From NCBI GenBank assembly GCA_020809705.1, contig CP085830.1, forward strand, positions 3,286,001-3,350,000: DNA of 64,000 nucleotides, written 5' to 3'. Position numbers and translations under genes: made by a program. The notes under the pieces were generated by a model. That model was not told the DNA's origin. It searched no databases and saw only the letters and a program-made list of their open reading frames with translations. This DNA comes from Calonectria ilicicola. Lineage: Eukaryota > Ascomycota > Sordariomycetes > Hypocreales > Nectriaceae. Positions 10,116-23,500 of this stretch are shown piece by piece; the first letter of the stretch is position 1, and each line of letters begins with the position of its first letter.

Positions 10116-10955
10116 ATGCCTTGCTGCATCGCCATCATACAGTACTTGCGGTGCCGACACAACATCCTCTTCAAAATCGGCTGCACTGCGCACTGCGACG
10201 ATCTCTGCCCCGTGCCGGAGCAGCGCACCCTGCTGATAACACGCTCGCTCTGGTCCTGCGAGGAATGCCACCTGCGTCTCTGGTCGGTCGAGTCCGAGGT
10301 GCGGTCCAACCTCTGGAACACCCGCACCGAGGAACTCACCCTGGCAACCACGTCCGAATCCGATCAGACCCGGGATGAGCTGCTCGCCAACATGCAGTCC
10401 AGGGAGCATCACGAGGACAAACTCCTCGAGCACTCACGCATGGCCCAGCTGGAGGAGATCCAGTGGGTGGCCGAGTGGACGTGCCAGTACGGCATGAGCA
10501 TATGGGAGGTGCTGTATCGACAAGAGGAGGACCCGATGCAAACAAATGAGAGAATCCAGGAGCTGCGCAGAATGCGTCTGTGGGATTTTGTAGTAACACG
10601 GGATGCGCTGCGAAGTCCCGTGGAGCTCTTTCACCAACAAGAACGGAGGTCAACGTGGATAGGCCAAGGTAAAAGAGAACTGCCTTGTTAATCGTCGTGA
10701 AGAGTTGCTAATGGGAAGAATGTAGAATATTGCAAATCGCGGCGTAAGGCGGTGGTGCCTCTGCCCGAATGTCCGAGTTCCGTTCCACAGCAACTTCCGC
10801 CTGTGCCGGAACTCTGCGGACGGAAAGCACCAGCAGGAGAACCGAACCGAGAGAAAACCGAGGCAACAGAGGAGAATGAAGATGTCATGATGGTGGATCA
10901 AGATGTTTGCTCGTCTTACCGAGACTTTGACCCCGGGTGGGACGAGCGGCCTTGA
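10116..10955 (+). CDS. Cys-rich protein of unknown function
   Basis: Two exons, 10116-10668 and 10726-10955 (intron GTAAAA...TGTAG with a GCTAAT branch site, phase 1), giving 260 aa. The first in-frame ATG is at 10116. I do not recognise the family. The N-terminal ~70 residues hold regularly spaced Cys/His (MPCCIAI, LRCRHN, CTAHCDDLC, WSCEECHLRLW), which could bind a metal. The middle is charged and helical with many Trp, Glu and Arg (EEIQWVAEWTCQYGMSIWEVLY). The second exon is Pro/Glu-rich with an acidic end (FDPGWDERP). There is no signal peptide or membrane helix. The continuation of the frame across the intron supports a real gene. Function unknown. Confidence 0.65.
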
Positions 10956-13317
10956 GCCAAGGGCTAAGCTGTTAAACTGCTAAAATGAGGGACGGGATAA
11001 TGGGCAGGCAAAATGGCATCTGAAACCCTATGGATTGTGAATGAACTAAACAAATTTTGACGACTGGACGCTAAGGTAGCAATGAGGAACGTTAGCGAGG
11101 ATGATATTCTCAACACGAATTGTTTTTTCATGGGCCATACGGTAGGAGTACAAGACAGAGTTTCGTCGGGGCACGCCATGAATAGTAAACGGCCGTATCG
11201 TATACGAGAGTTTTGCCAAGGTGCGTTTGTATAGGTGCAAAAACAGCTATCGCAGAGGACGTGTTGACTAAAAAAACCTACCCACGTCTTAGTTGCGGCA
11301 AAACCCCCATGTCAATACGCCATTATCTGTAGACGCGAGATATCCAGCTGCAGGACGATCGTCTCTTTTTTCTATTTTCCTCCGAGCTATAGGTCTCTTC
11401 CCCAAGGGATCTTTTTTCCACGCCAAGCATGGCATCATCATTCTCGTATCGACTGGCCAGTCGGAGTCTCGCAACGGGCCCCTTGCCCGTCCCCTGTGGA
11501 AACGATCTCGACGTGAGGCCAGGTTCCACATTTCGGATCCCGCCCCCTCCCCGGGCGGTTTTCCCCTTGTCCTGTCCTTGTCGCTGCTCCTGCATTCACG
11601 GGCCTTTGCTTCTTTTTCTGCTTCTTCTATTTTCCTTGGGCCTGTTTATCCTCCGGTTCCTGTCGAAGGATCCCGGAGCCCCGGCGGTGAACACGGCATT
11701 TCGCTTGCTTGCTTGCTTGCTTGCTTGCTTTCCCCTGCCCTCACCACCCCCAGTCTCCTCCCCTCCTCCTCCCCTGGTCCCTCCCTCCGTGGGAGGTCGA
11801 CGAACGAAGTCACCCCGGACGGACAAGATGCACAGACTGACAAACAGACGGACACCAACACCATTACTTACAGTACTTGCTGCCGCTACTACCAGTTATT
11901 ACTCCTACCCCGGTTACAGGCCTTGCCCTGCGAGGGAACAGCGGATGATTCGAGAATGTGGATGGTTACATGGCTTGGCAACGTAGATAGCTGCAAGAGA
12001 ACAAATGAACAAGAAAAAGAACCCTCCCCTCCCCTCCATCATCCTCATCCCCATCCCCATTCTCATGCTATTTCCCCTCTCCCCTTCACCACCTTCTGCC
12101 CCCATGTCCCTGCACCATAGCTATGTATGTATGCATCGTCCACAAAAAAGAGACGGCCACCACTTACGGGATTCCGGATATAGCATCACTCCATTCCAAG
12201 GCCCCGTCCCCCGGCCACCGTTGGGTTCGCGATACAAAGATTCCTGCTCCTGCTAGAGCCACTGACTGCATCGACTAATGTAGGAACTTTGTTGGTTGTT
12301 ACCATACACGCCCGCGCCCCCCCATTTTCACCTCCATCCCCATCCCCATCCCCAATCCATCCCTTCACATCCCCCCTCCCCTCACCTCCCCTCCCCTACC
12401 ACCCCCCCAGGCATCGCGGCTCTGGACGAACAGCGGCCAATACCCGATTCAAAAGTCCCGCCCCTCTTCGTCCGCCACAAGGGCAGCCAACAACCAACAG
12501 CCAAACAACAGCCAGTAGCTAGCAGCTAACAACTCAACCCACCCACCGCAAGCACCCAATAACCTGATACGCGTATCGTGCTTATTCCCACACCCACTTG
12601 CCTTTGCAAACACTCACTCACACGCACGATATTCCTAATGCCTACCTACCTATCTATCTATCTACATATCTATCCCTCGATTTTTCCTACTTACCCCCAC
12701 CCAATCACACGTGCCTTCTTCCCCTGGCCCAGCGCTTATCGCCCGTCCCGCTCACCGGCGGGTGGAGCATCCCTCCCCGTCTGTCGGCCGGCTCCGCCAG
12801 CATCCATAGCGAATGAGAAGGCCGTAAAAAATACCAGCACGGATGCACATGTGGGATGTAGTGGATGGCATGAATGGAATGGCCGTCTCTCTTCCCCCAT
12901 CCATTAGCGTGGGGGAACACCCATCACAATCTTAGTAAACACCCACACACTGCCAAAGCAAGGCTGTCAAATCTGCACATGCAAGGAATATTGTTCCAAA
13001 CTTCTTCAATCCTGCCTGGATTGGTAACTAACTACCTGGCCCCCAAAATGCCAATGCAAGTATGCTAAACCATGACGCCCACGCTATCATCTAAATGCAA
13101 ACAGGGAAAAAGAAAAACAATCAAAATACCACCAAAAAGAATATGCCACCATCAAGCCTCCTGAAAAATTCCCATATGCCGTTCCGTTTCTCCTTTGTCA
13201 TTGTAAATAACCCCAGTAAGCCCTTAGAACCCTCACCCCCCAGTATCACGTAATACCAACAACCTTGAGAGTCATGTAGCCTTATTCAAACACCGATTTT
13301 AAAAAGAAAAGAAAATC
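10956..13317. other. Long intergenic region, strongly pyrimidine-rich on the plus strand
   Basis: About 2.4 kb without a supportable gene. From about 11540 to 12800 the plus strand is dominated by C and T runs, with a GCTT repeat at 11703-11730 and CTAC/CTAT runs near 12640-12680. The last ~400 bases are AT-richer and probably the 3' UTR of the minus-strand regulator. Predicted ORFs are low-complexity (Pro/Ser/His-rich) and overlap in several frames, so I reject them. Confidence 0.55.
11703..11730 (+). repeat. (GCTT)7 microsatellite
   Basis: Seven perfect tandem GCTT units in the pyrimidine-rich intergenic block. Confidence 0.85.
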
Positions 13318-15991
13318 TTAAAACATAATCCACTCCACGTCGACCCCTGGGCCGCCAATACACTTAGTCCAGTTGAATGGTCCTCGCTGCGCCTTGACTT
13401 GAGACCCGGGATGGAGGAGGCCGTCCGGGCTTGACCGCTCCCCAGCCCACAGTTTCTCCAAAACTTCAAGTGCTGCCAAGTTGTTCATATAGCCAGAACG
13501 ACACATCATGTCATGGCATTTGTTTCGCACAATGTCTTGCTGCATCCTGTTTACGCATTCAGAACCAGCTACGAACAGTGGCCACAAGAGAAATTTCTCC
13601 GCGTTACTGTCCGCTTCTAGACTGGTTACGTAAAAGATTACTTGGCTTACTAGACCTTGAATGCTCTGGTGGCTCGATGGTAATGTAGGGCTCACTAATC
13701 GCTCTGTGTAGAGTAGTGCTGCGTATCGGAATACCTCCGAGAGTGAGTGAAGATCCCTGAGTTGAGCTGGAGTCGCCGAAGCTGGTAATGAGCTTGCAAC
13801 CCGAGATGCGTCAAACTGCCACTCCTGTAGCGCAACACGTGCCTCTTTCCATTCTTGCCAAAAAGCAGTACGGTCATTGTCATAAGCTGTTGATGGAGAT
13901 GCTGCAGAATCAAAAACTTTGGTTCCGTTATGACTTGAGGCCTCGAATTGATGAGCCATGAAGCTATTGCTGAAATCGCCGAGTTGATAAGCTTGGGGGG
14001 CTCCTGTTGCTGTGTTATCCTTGTGTGTGTAGCTCATCGGACTTGGATAAGGCGATGCAAGTGATGGTGAAGCAACTGCCACATTTTGCACTGGACGGTT
14101 TTGTGATAGGAGATTTAGACGGCCAAGTTTCCTGATGGTCTTGAAGAGTTCACGGTCGCACCCCACGAGGTTTTCGGCGCCAATAGGCAGCGGTGCGGTG
14201 TCAGGTTCCAGATGACCATATGTTGGGTTGAGCTGGGCCTCCCGGTTATTGGTGCTTGCGGAGATGGCGTCAAAATACGTGAAAAGTGCTTCCATCCAAG
14301 CCGAATCTCCTGTGTTGGCAAACTGGCGATATCTCAAGGCAAGAATCTTGTTCACCCCAGCAAACTGGGTATGAAACTTGGCAATCCCAGACTCTACCAT
14401 GCGATAATGGCACAGCAGAAGAATCGTGGCCAAAACAGAATCCTGGTTGGACTGGGAAGGGTCGTTGAGTTGTTGGTTCAACAAATGAACAGCCATATTG
14501 CGATGTTGGTATTCCTCGGCAAGGGATTGGTCATGCGACTGGGCGTCCGTGGCGGCTTCAGCAGCATGCCTATCTGCCATCAACCTCTCGGATAGCTCTC
14601 TGATACCGTGGCCTAGACTCAGCTTCCTCTTCATCCGCAGATTGCATGACGCCAAAGCGCAGATTGCGTGGCGCAAACTCTGACTACTTGTAGCCAACTG
14701 CAAAATATGTTCTCGAAAGGGATTCTGAGGTCCGTCGATGAAGACCATGGATGGACACATGACATTTTCATAGTAGTCCATAAAGAAGGGTATTTTTGAT
14801 GTGAGATCCTGGCTCATGTGCATAGATTTGTTCTCTATTGTAGTTGGCCAGTGGGATGGCGCGAACTCTGAATTGTAAGACTTTGCATCCTCATCTTGAA
14901 CCGAAGGTGATCTCCATACACGCGGGGCCGAGTTGTAACTTGTGCTGTAGGCGTCGGCCTCTGGGGCGTCTATCCACATATTAGAAGAGACAGGGTGTAT
15001 AAGACGCCGGAACGAGCTCACTGAAGTTGTCGCAATCTTGGACGAGCTTCTGGCCGATGTGTGAATCAAGTTGATCCATGTGAGAATGTATGCTTGAGCC
15101 CGGGTCCGAGGGCGCATGAACAAGACTGGGACATGAAGTTGGGGCCATTTGTCTTGAGTGATCCAGGTACAGAGATGAAGGTGGGCTTTGAGGGCCCGGT
15201 GAGCTGTTTCCCGTTGCGTAGTTCTCGTAGATGAAGGTCGGGCTGTGAACATAAGGCATGTCTTCCCTTGGGTAAGACTGGCTCATGGGAGAGAGATAAT
15301 CAACATCGTGAAGAGAGTCGATGGACGAGGATAAATCCTCAGTCACTAGCGGGAGTGGAAACCGGTTGAATTTGGGGGTTGTGTCCGGAGAATGACTGAG
15401 AACCGGAGAGTAAGTGATGCTCCCCCAGCTGCCTTGGGGCAAGGGAGGAGTGTTTTCTGGGTGTGACATGGAGAGATAGTCATATCCAGCCATCGGGTAG
15501 GGCGTCGTGGGAGCTGAAGCAACATGTGCATGCGCATGCGCGTGTACGTGTGCGTGTGCGTGTACATGAGTGTGTGCGTGCGCATGTGCGACGGATGGAA
15601 TGTCAATAGGCCCACGGGTCATGACAACAGACTCAGTTTGTTCAGGACTAGTGACAATGACACTTGAGGCTGATCTTGAGCGTGCTGGTGGGAGTTTCTT
15701 GGGTTCACGAGTGACGGGAGGCGCTTTTGCGACAGGCAGAGACAATCCGCGAAGCTTGCCACGACTAGCCACCCCAACTCCCCAGGTCAACTGGGTTTTG
15801 TACCCAGAGCATTCGCTGCCGACTTCGAGGCATTGGGAGCAGTACGGCCGTCTGCGATCACATTTGATGTTCTTTTTGGAACATGAAAAGCAGTCGTCTG
15901 AGGCGCCACCAGCAGGAGCGCGTCTTCTGCGCTTGCGGACTGCCGAGGGGTCTTTAGTGGCGACCGTCTGTTGCGCAAGGGAAGCTGTCAT
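13318..15991 (-). CDS. Zn2Cys6 transcription factor with His/Ala repeat (Fungal_trans_2-like)
   Basis: Two exons, 15991-15022 and 14969-13318, with a 52 nt intron (GTGAGC...GATAG, CTAAT branch site, phase 1); 873 aa. A basic patch (residues 19-24, KRRRR) precedes a canonical binuclear cluster: C34, C37, C44, C51, C54, C61 with spacing CX2CX6CX6CX2CX6C. After it comes the conserved YKTQLTWGVGVASRGKLRGL. Residues 136-156 have His at every second position (11 His, separated mostly by Ala or Val). The C-terminal two thirds (from about residue 385, FFMDYYENVMCPSMVF) is the alpha-helical effector region seen in Fungal_trans_2 proteins. It is a nuclear DNA-binding regulator; targets are unknown. The very long upstream region (about 12.5 kb to the next gene) suggests complex regulation. 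Confidence 0.88.
15522..15590. repeat. Alternating purine-pyrimidine tract coding for the His/Ala repeat
   Basis: Bases 15522-15568 alternate purine and pyrimidine without a break (GT, GC, AT and AC steps), and 15570-15590 do so again. This is the coding sequence of the alternating-His segment of the Zn2Cys6 factor. Such tracts can adopt Z-DNA and are prone to length change. Confidence 0.8.
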
Positions 15992-17500
15992 CTTGTGCGG
16001 TTCTTTATATACGGTGAGGTTTGTATGCGGTGGTTATAGGTTGGAAGGTATCGTCCGGGACTTCAATGTCGGCGGCTAGGCGTAAAGTGCTTGAAATTGG
16101 GGCTCCGAGCATGCGATTGGGGTCAATAATCGAAGCAGGTGGCTGTGATGTGCGGTCCAAGTGGAAAATAAAATTCAACAAGAATCGGACACAAAAAGGG
16201 TCGGAAGATGAATGAGGGATCTTGTGAAAGCTTTCAACAACTCTTTTTTTTTCAAGTAGAGATGGCGAAGGACAGGTGTAAGATGTAGGCAGGCTTAGCC
16301 TCGTGTCTACATGTAAGTGGCGACAGTGGCGGTAAAGAGGTGTAGCAAGAGAGGAAGGGGAGTGAACTTTTAAAAGCCTGGAGGAGTGTTCTGAATTTAG
16401 ACAAGAAGCTTAGAGCCAAGGCGAGCAAGGATGGATGCCAGGAAGAATGTGCGCCGTGCGGACGAGGATCAAAGAAGAGGAGAAGACGAGTGCGAGAGGG
16501 AACAGGCGGATGAAGGTAGGTGGAGGTGGAGGTGGAGTGGAGGTATGATATCTAAAGTAGTAATAGAGTGGATGAAAGCTCTCTGGAGATGATGGCATGG
16601 GACACGATGGAGCGGGATAGGACAAGCAGGGCACATCGGGATGGGTTATGATAGGACAGAACATGTAACAAGATGGGGGACGGGGGGAGAGGGGGGGGGG
16701 GGCGTCGTTGGTGTTGGCGTTGGCATCACCCATCACCCATCCCCAATTGCTTGGGTGCTGCGGGACGTGGACGCTGGATGGAGATGAACTGGGAACCCAG
16801 AAGATCAGCGGGGCATATCGACCGAGGCCGTCATGGCCGGGGCTCCCCTGCGCGGCTGGAAAGAGTCCGGCTGGCAGAGATTTGGAAAATGGGATGTCAG
16901 TAGCATTGGCGCGGTCACTGAGACCGGGCAACCAAAGAGACGCCGCGTGGGTGACATGGTTGAGGAGGTTACGGCTTTGGAGAAAGGTGGGGAGCCGTCC
17001 AACGACCCATGGTGGAGGGCCGGATGGGTGTGTGCTTTAGCGCGCGAGTGTGGGCAGGAGGGGTGCCTGGAAGGCCAAGAGGGGCCCAGGGCGTGGAGGC
17101 GTGGAAGGGGCGACGGGATCGAAGTGCAGTGGGTGGTGCAGCGGGTGTGGTGGGCCTTGTGTGGTGGGTGGTGGTGGGAGTGGTGGTGAACGCGGGAGCC
17201 CGGTACTCCGTGCTGCAAGTATAGCTACCGCGGCACCGCAGCAGCATGTGCATCACCGCACCGTACTCGGAACGACAACTTGTACCTGGACCCAGGACCA
17301 CTGGGGACCCCCTGCAGCTTGGGGTATTCGGCGCCCCCAGCAAATACGGAGGACAGAACGAGCCCTGGCAAGGGTAGCTTCGGGGGCATCCTCGGGGGCC
17401 GTCACTAGGGGATCCCTGGCAAAGGGTCGCTGAGCGAATGGCCGCCCGGTACATGCTGTAGCGGCGGCGCCGTCGTCAGTGAAGTCGTCCAAACAGGCGT
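15992..17500 (-). other. Probable promoter and long leader of the Zn2Cys6 gene
   Basis: From about 16380 to 17220 the plus strand is purine-rich (GGA/GGT runs, including a G run near 16690). The minus strand is therefore pyrimidine-rich, as in leaders of other genes here. I infer that transcription of the regulator starts well upstream of its ATG. ORFs in this interval are low-complexity and overlapping and are not supported. Confidence 0.4.
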
Positions 17501-20500
17501 TGTCTCTCCCTTGTTTTATGCCTCCCTTTTTTTCCCTTTTTCTTTTTTTTTTTCTTCAGGCGCTTTCCATTAAACGCCTCATACATTCGTTTACCTTTAG
17601 CTCCCGGAAAGGAAACGGCTGCGTAAACTCAAGATGACGCTAGCTGGCAGCAAATTGGGCGAATACTAAGTAAGTGGATGCTCTCTCGTGGGACACAGGT
17701 GGATTGCCCCATTACCTGCGGAGTACCAGTCCCTACACTTCATAATCATCCGGCTTGGAGGGTCCTCATGTCTGTGCTCTGTGTAATGGTTATCCGCTCC
17801 CTCTTTTACCTACCTCGCTTACTCATGACACAAAAACAATTCCTTCTGCATTGACTCGGGACAATCCTTAGCGAGAGCTCGGGCGACAGGTCAAATACGA
17901 TAGTCGAGGGAACAGTTACTGAAACGAGACCAAAAGCGCGTACAAACAGGCGAGGGAAATACCACGGATGAAAATAAATCGATGGAACTAGCCGATGAGG
18001 ATTTTTTCGGCTCCTTCATCGACACGACTCTCACCCGGGGTCTGTGCCTGACCGCTACCTCTTGGTTGACAACTACAGCCAGCATATTGGTGCTATCCCC
18101 CCTCGCCCTTCACTACCTCCGCAACTCAATCCTACCCTCGCTTTCGCCGAACCTCCACTGAAAGTGAAGAAAACCCTGAGTGAGAAACTAGTGACCGCGT
18201 TAGGCTAGAGACCAGCAAACCACACCATAACAATACAGCAAGACCAGATAAGCCTCCGCTAAGGCAGGCACCGAGCCATCCGCTACATCCAGGCGGTGGC
18301 CGTGGAACCTCGTTCGGAACTTTAGAAGACATACTATTTTTCCTCTCCGGTCTTTGGCTTATGCCGCAAGCAAGCCATTATTCGCATCCTTTGGCGGGGG
18401 CTCGGGAACGCCGAAGGATGGCGGTGGTAGTGCAGCAGCTTAACCTACGCATTGCCAACGTCACTCCATGGACCCTGCTGATTCCATCTAGGCAGCGAAG
18501 ATAAGACCCTAGCTTGTTTGAGCCTATATGCACTTTCAGATTTTCTTTTTTTTCTTTCTCTTTTTTTTCACCCTCTTGTAATGCCGCGTCCAGCCCAGCC
18601 GGGCTCGGTACCTGGGGGAAGACGAGCACATCCGTGCTGCCTCCACAGGCCAACAGCCTGTTCCCGGTCCCACTTGATGATGCTTGGCAAAACACAAGCA
18701 CGTCAAAAATCACCGGGCGCACTTTAATTCATCCACTACAGCGACACAGGCGCTAGAGCTATCCACTCCCGGAGCTTCACGGGCACAGAGCAAAGCGAAG
18801 AGGGACTTGCAGTCTGGGTTCTTTTGCAGGAGCGTGCCACAGCTCACCAACCACATCCCGTTTACTGTTGCCATCACCACCACACCATCCTACCAGTAGC
18901 CTACCTGCTGAGTAGCCTAGCAGCAGCTACAATGGACTTGCCGGCTCTCCCCACTTATCGCTTTTCCGAAGTATGGCCTTAGCCACCCCACTCCGTCATT
19001 GCTATTCAACGTGGTGCACTTCATTCGCTTGAGCCACCACCTCCTCACCCTCCATCACTGCTGTATCTGCAGGATTTCAGGCTCTAGTATCCCACAATGC
19101 TAATTTAGGGCACGGTGGACTGCATTGCTCGGTGACCCGTTTCGTCGGGATCTGTGTAGAAAAAGAAAAAATCAGGATTTTATGGACCGTTTTGCCATTT
19201 CGGTGGTGGCGGCGCCACAGGTCTTAGATTTTCCGGTCTGCCTAGGAAAAATGAGCTAGAAAGCACGACATAGAGAAAAAAGGAACCAAAAAAGAAATTA
19301 CACAGAAGGAAGAGGAGGAAAGAGGGATTGGGAATAACCACATTGGATTGACTCGGCGACGCTTCTGAACCCCCACTGGCCTTACTCTGTTTTTTTACCG
19401 GTGCATGGGTTCGAATGGAAGGCTAGCTTGGCAGCGGTCAGTCTGGTTACATTACCATTTTGATCCTCCGGTGAAACACAATGATCCAACCAACAATGAT
19501 CTCGACACCCAGCACGCGTCTCCCGGGCATCACGACTTGTTCCCGTCGTATATTGCAATGGAGACATGTCTGCGGCAAAGCCCAAGGAGTGTTGTTTGTT
19601 GTGCGGCCATCATCAGGTGGTGGGATTCCCAGCTTGCTTTACCCACAGAAGGGTGGCCCGGACACTCGACCTATGACCATGAGAGCCTCACGCCATGATC
19701 ATGGCGAAAAGACCGCCTAGCAGTGAAAGTCGGCCCAATGGCACCAATAACCATGGGCCTTCGGCACCTCGACCACGACAGAATGCCGCACTTTACAGGT
19801 GCTGCGGGCACTTTAGTGGCCAAGCTCCCAGCGACTCCAGTGGTTCTTAGTGTGCTGTCCAGGCAGACCCCTTCACAGCCAATGTTTGTCGTCCGGAGCT
19901 GCATTGCAGTTTCCTAGCGCCCATAGTGGCGGGGTCTTTTCTGGAACCCCGTCTCTGCTGGTGTTTGTGAAGAGCTTCCATGCATTCTTCCACCAACATT
20001 CGCTATCGGACGCGCTAGCTGTCTTTGGCTCTAGCCGCTTGACGACGGTTACGCCCAGCCTAGTGTGCCTCTCCCCGTCGAACTTTTTCTCTCCATCGGC
20101 CGCCTCCCTCCCACCCTCCCACACCATCCTTGCAAGAAATAACCTGGCAATCTTGCTTCTTGGTCTCTTGGCCTTCCGACTCGCACTGCCATTGGTCCAC
20201 TTACAGCATCCATGCATTTCCGGCTCTGTCGCCTTCTCGCCTCCGGGCTCGTCTGCGCAACTGCCCGTGCTCTTTGCGGTGCGCTGCATGAGTGGAGGGG
20301 CGGCAGAGATGCACGATAACAAAAGACTCTCAGCGGCTGGTGTTTCCACGAGACACACGAGGCGCTGTCGTCGGGAAGATGGAGGCGCTGAGGCCACCTC
20401 TTGGTCCCTTTGGATCGCTTCCAGAAAGAAGCTACCAACCGACGGAGGGTGGCAGCGGCGAGCCGACCACGCCGCCGCTGATCATATTGACCCTATCGCA

Positions 20501-23500
20501 GCGTACCTCACATGGAAATAGCGAAACAGGGACTAATAAGAAGAGTGCAACGAGCTGTTGGAGGTATGATGCAACGGAATTAAACATGAGGGGCTCAAGC
20601 CGTCCCCCGCAGTCAAGCTATGTTGCACCCAACCGTCTATTTCAGGTATTGATGCCCAGGTGCAACACCACCAAACGCCCAGCTGCATGCCACACCGCGC
20701 CGCCGCTCTCGTCATCTGGACGCTTGCCTTGCAACCACCACCAATGGCAGTGACCACTAGGAGATGCCCACCTTGCCACATTTCCCATCTCACCCATCCG
20801 GGGCTTGTCCGGGGCGCTGGCTGCCCGGCCCTCGTGTCACCTCATCATCGGAACTCTTGTCCCTCCAGCCGCCAACCCCTGCAACCACATCTGCGAGGGG
20901 CCTGACTTGGTTTGCTGCAAAGAGCCGCCGCTCATGTCCGGGACATGCGCCTGTCATCACCCAAATGATTCCCCTCTACCCCCAGTCTCGTGCATCGGCT
21001 ATGTCAGCCTTCTCCGGCCTTGCCATTTCCGCGAAAGCCACCGTTCGAAAAGTAAAAAAAAAAAAGTGTGTCATATGCAAACGTTGAGGAGTAAAATTCG
21101 AGTATTTCCGTTGCGTGCGCCATGCTTTCCTAGCTACATTTTATCGTGCAGGCGGGACAGGGCCTGTCATCTGATGTGCTTCTCCTTTCAACAGTGTGTC
21201 ATGATAGCAAATACCTGATTGCTTCCCCATAGGGCACACAGGTCGTCCGCGTCCACTAACTACTCTTACTTACACTGATCCGCTCATGGTCATTATTTTG
21301 GTAAGAGCGCTTACTCATGCGCATCATGCCGACACGTTCACCTCGGTCCGTTTATGGAAACCCATCCTACGAATTCGATGGTTGGCATACCTGCGTTTTT
21401 TTCTTGCGGGCGATCCCGGTGATCGCGCCGGGGCCAGCGCCTTTCTCCTAGCACCAAACCCCTATCGGCAGTGATCTGCTAGACAGCGGCTCCCCGCGGC
21501 CACTGACAGGCGACAAAATCCCTTCGGCGAGAGCGAAATCGTCGATCTTACATACACTTTGGCAACGGCGCCTTAGCGAACGGTTAATGAGTAAGCCAAT
21601 ATGAAGATATCATGAAACCCGTTTCACAGGATTCCTTTTGACCTATATTTGGTCAACCGACAGGATGGAGGATCAGCCAGTGTAGCGCCAAGCTCGGTCA
21701 TGCTGTAGCTAATTGTAATGAAATATGACACATCTACTTCAAAAAGTATCGTGAGTCGACGGTTTGATAACAAAAAACGAGATCGTACAATCTCCTATCA
21801 ACTCCCTGGCGCAAATGCTTGAAGAAACTCTCCGCAATGCGTGAGGGTGCAATCATTCACTCTGGCGAACCAAAGGTGCGGTTCTCGTTCGTGGCCAAAC
21901 CCCCATTCTAGGCCATGGAACCAGCAGGGCACGGGACCCTTGGCTTTACTGACCCTGGTTGCCTGTCAGGGCGGCTCTGCGGGACTGGGAAGAGAAATGT
22001 ATTGCACTCACAGGCAATCCAAGCAATCGATGGCAAATATGAGGTAACACCAGTAAAACAAAAACCAAAAGGCTACCTGTCCTTTCTCTTTCTCAAATTA
22101 CACAGGCTGCAACACATTTTGCTATTGCCCAACGCCACTCCAGAACCAACGCCTCTCAGCTGCACCATCTTCGATTCCCCTCTTCCCTCCCCCCCTCAAC
22201 ACCCCCTGGCCTAGCATCCGGGATATTGGCAGGGGTTGGGTTTGTCTGCAGGTGATGGTGACGAGGGCCGCGGTGGCATTCTACTCCATTCGACGACCAG
22301 GGTCTGGGCAAAGACGCTAGGGTATGAATCGTGCGTTAGAAGGACCGAACGATGCTGCATGGAAGGCCGGCTAGAGGTCTAAGCCTCGTACATCTCAAAA
22401 AGCCCTGCCACTCACGCAGGGATCACGACCTCCATACCAATCAACCTTATCCAGCGGCACGCATTGCTCCGTTGGCTGCTGTCGAACGATAGACCGAGCC
22501 AATTAGTGCTTGGCTTTGCTAGCTTACTGCATTTGAGAAACCCCAGATGAAGTATGCTTGGCAGCCCCCCCGAGAATGAACCTTCAGATTTCACCACGGA
22601 CATGGATATCAGTGGACCCAAAGAACTACCCTCGGGCGATGACCGCTTTTCCGATTTTTGAGCGCGTCTAAGACATTTAACCCTTGGCTAGAGTATGCAA
22701 AAGCATTACTCATTTGCCTTTCAAAAGACTTGACGAGTCTAAGACCTCCGGACATTCACCATTGCCTTGTGTCGGAAGCCCCACCAACTATATCCTTGTG
22801 GTTTGATTGCGGCGTTGGCAGCGATTCAGCAGTGATTGATACAGCACCATGCATATGACGCTGGATCCGTAGGGGGGTAAATTTGTCCGGCTTTGTTCCT
22901 CGCGCTAAAACGGCACCAACATGGGCTAACATAGCAGCCAAGAACCTGACCCAGCTAGGTCAACGGTTTCCTCCATTCGAAATTTCCCAACCGTCACTGG
23001 GACAGAGGTCTTTTTCACAGCGAGAGGTGCATCATGTCTCGAAATCTGACATCGGAAGCCTCTCCGATGGCAATTTGACTCCCGCATCAGCTACTCATTA
23101 ATCACATTTGCCTTTGCCTGCCAACTGCATCTTAACTTTGGGGCAACTCGCACGGGGTCCAATTCGGTCCACTGCTGACCAGGGGCAAATGTTACGTTGC
23201 TGTCATCCGAGACAACTGGCGAATCAGCAGCGACGGTGCGGGGGCTACCCTCCACGAATTATCGTCTTCCGAATTATTACCAGTCCCCGTTGTGGTCCGG
23301 CACAGGCAATCTGTGCCCGCTTGAATACCGTCGGCGTCAATCGAGACACCAATTTGATGACCCTTGACCCACGACTCTAAGTGCTCTCATCATCGTATGC
23401 CCCATTGTCGCCATCATTAATGATATACGAGGACCGGACCTGGCGGTTGTTTAGGAAAGTATCACAACGGAATCTCAACTATGAAGAAATATATATATAT

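Noticed and set aside
16410..16931. 173-codon minus-strand frame upstream of the Zn2Cys6 gene
   Set aside because: Pro/Ser-rich translation of a pyrimidine-rich leader; better explained as untranslated sequence.
19400..19425. GGTTCGAATGG, a possible tRNA B-box
   Set aside because: No pairing stem and no A-box upstream.
19850..20521. 223-codon plus-strand frame with a 174-codon antisense frame
   Set aside because: Low-complexity Ser/Pro/Leu composition, antisense open frame in the same place, no recognisable motif or intron support.
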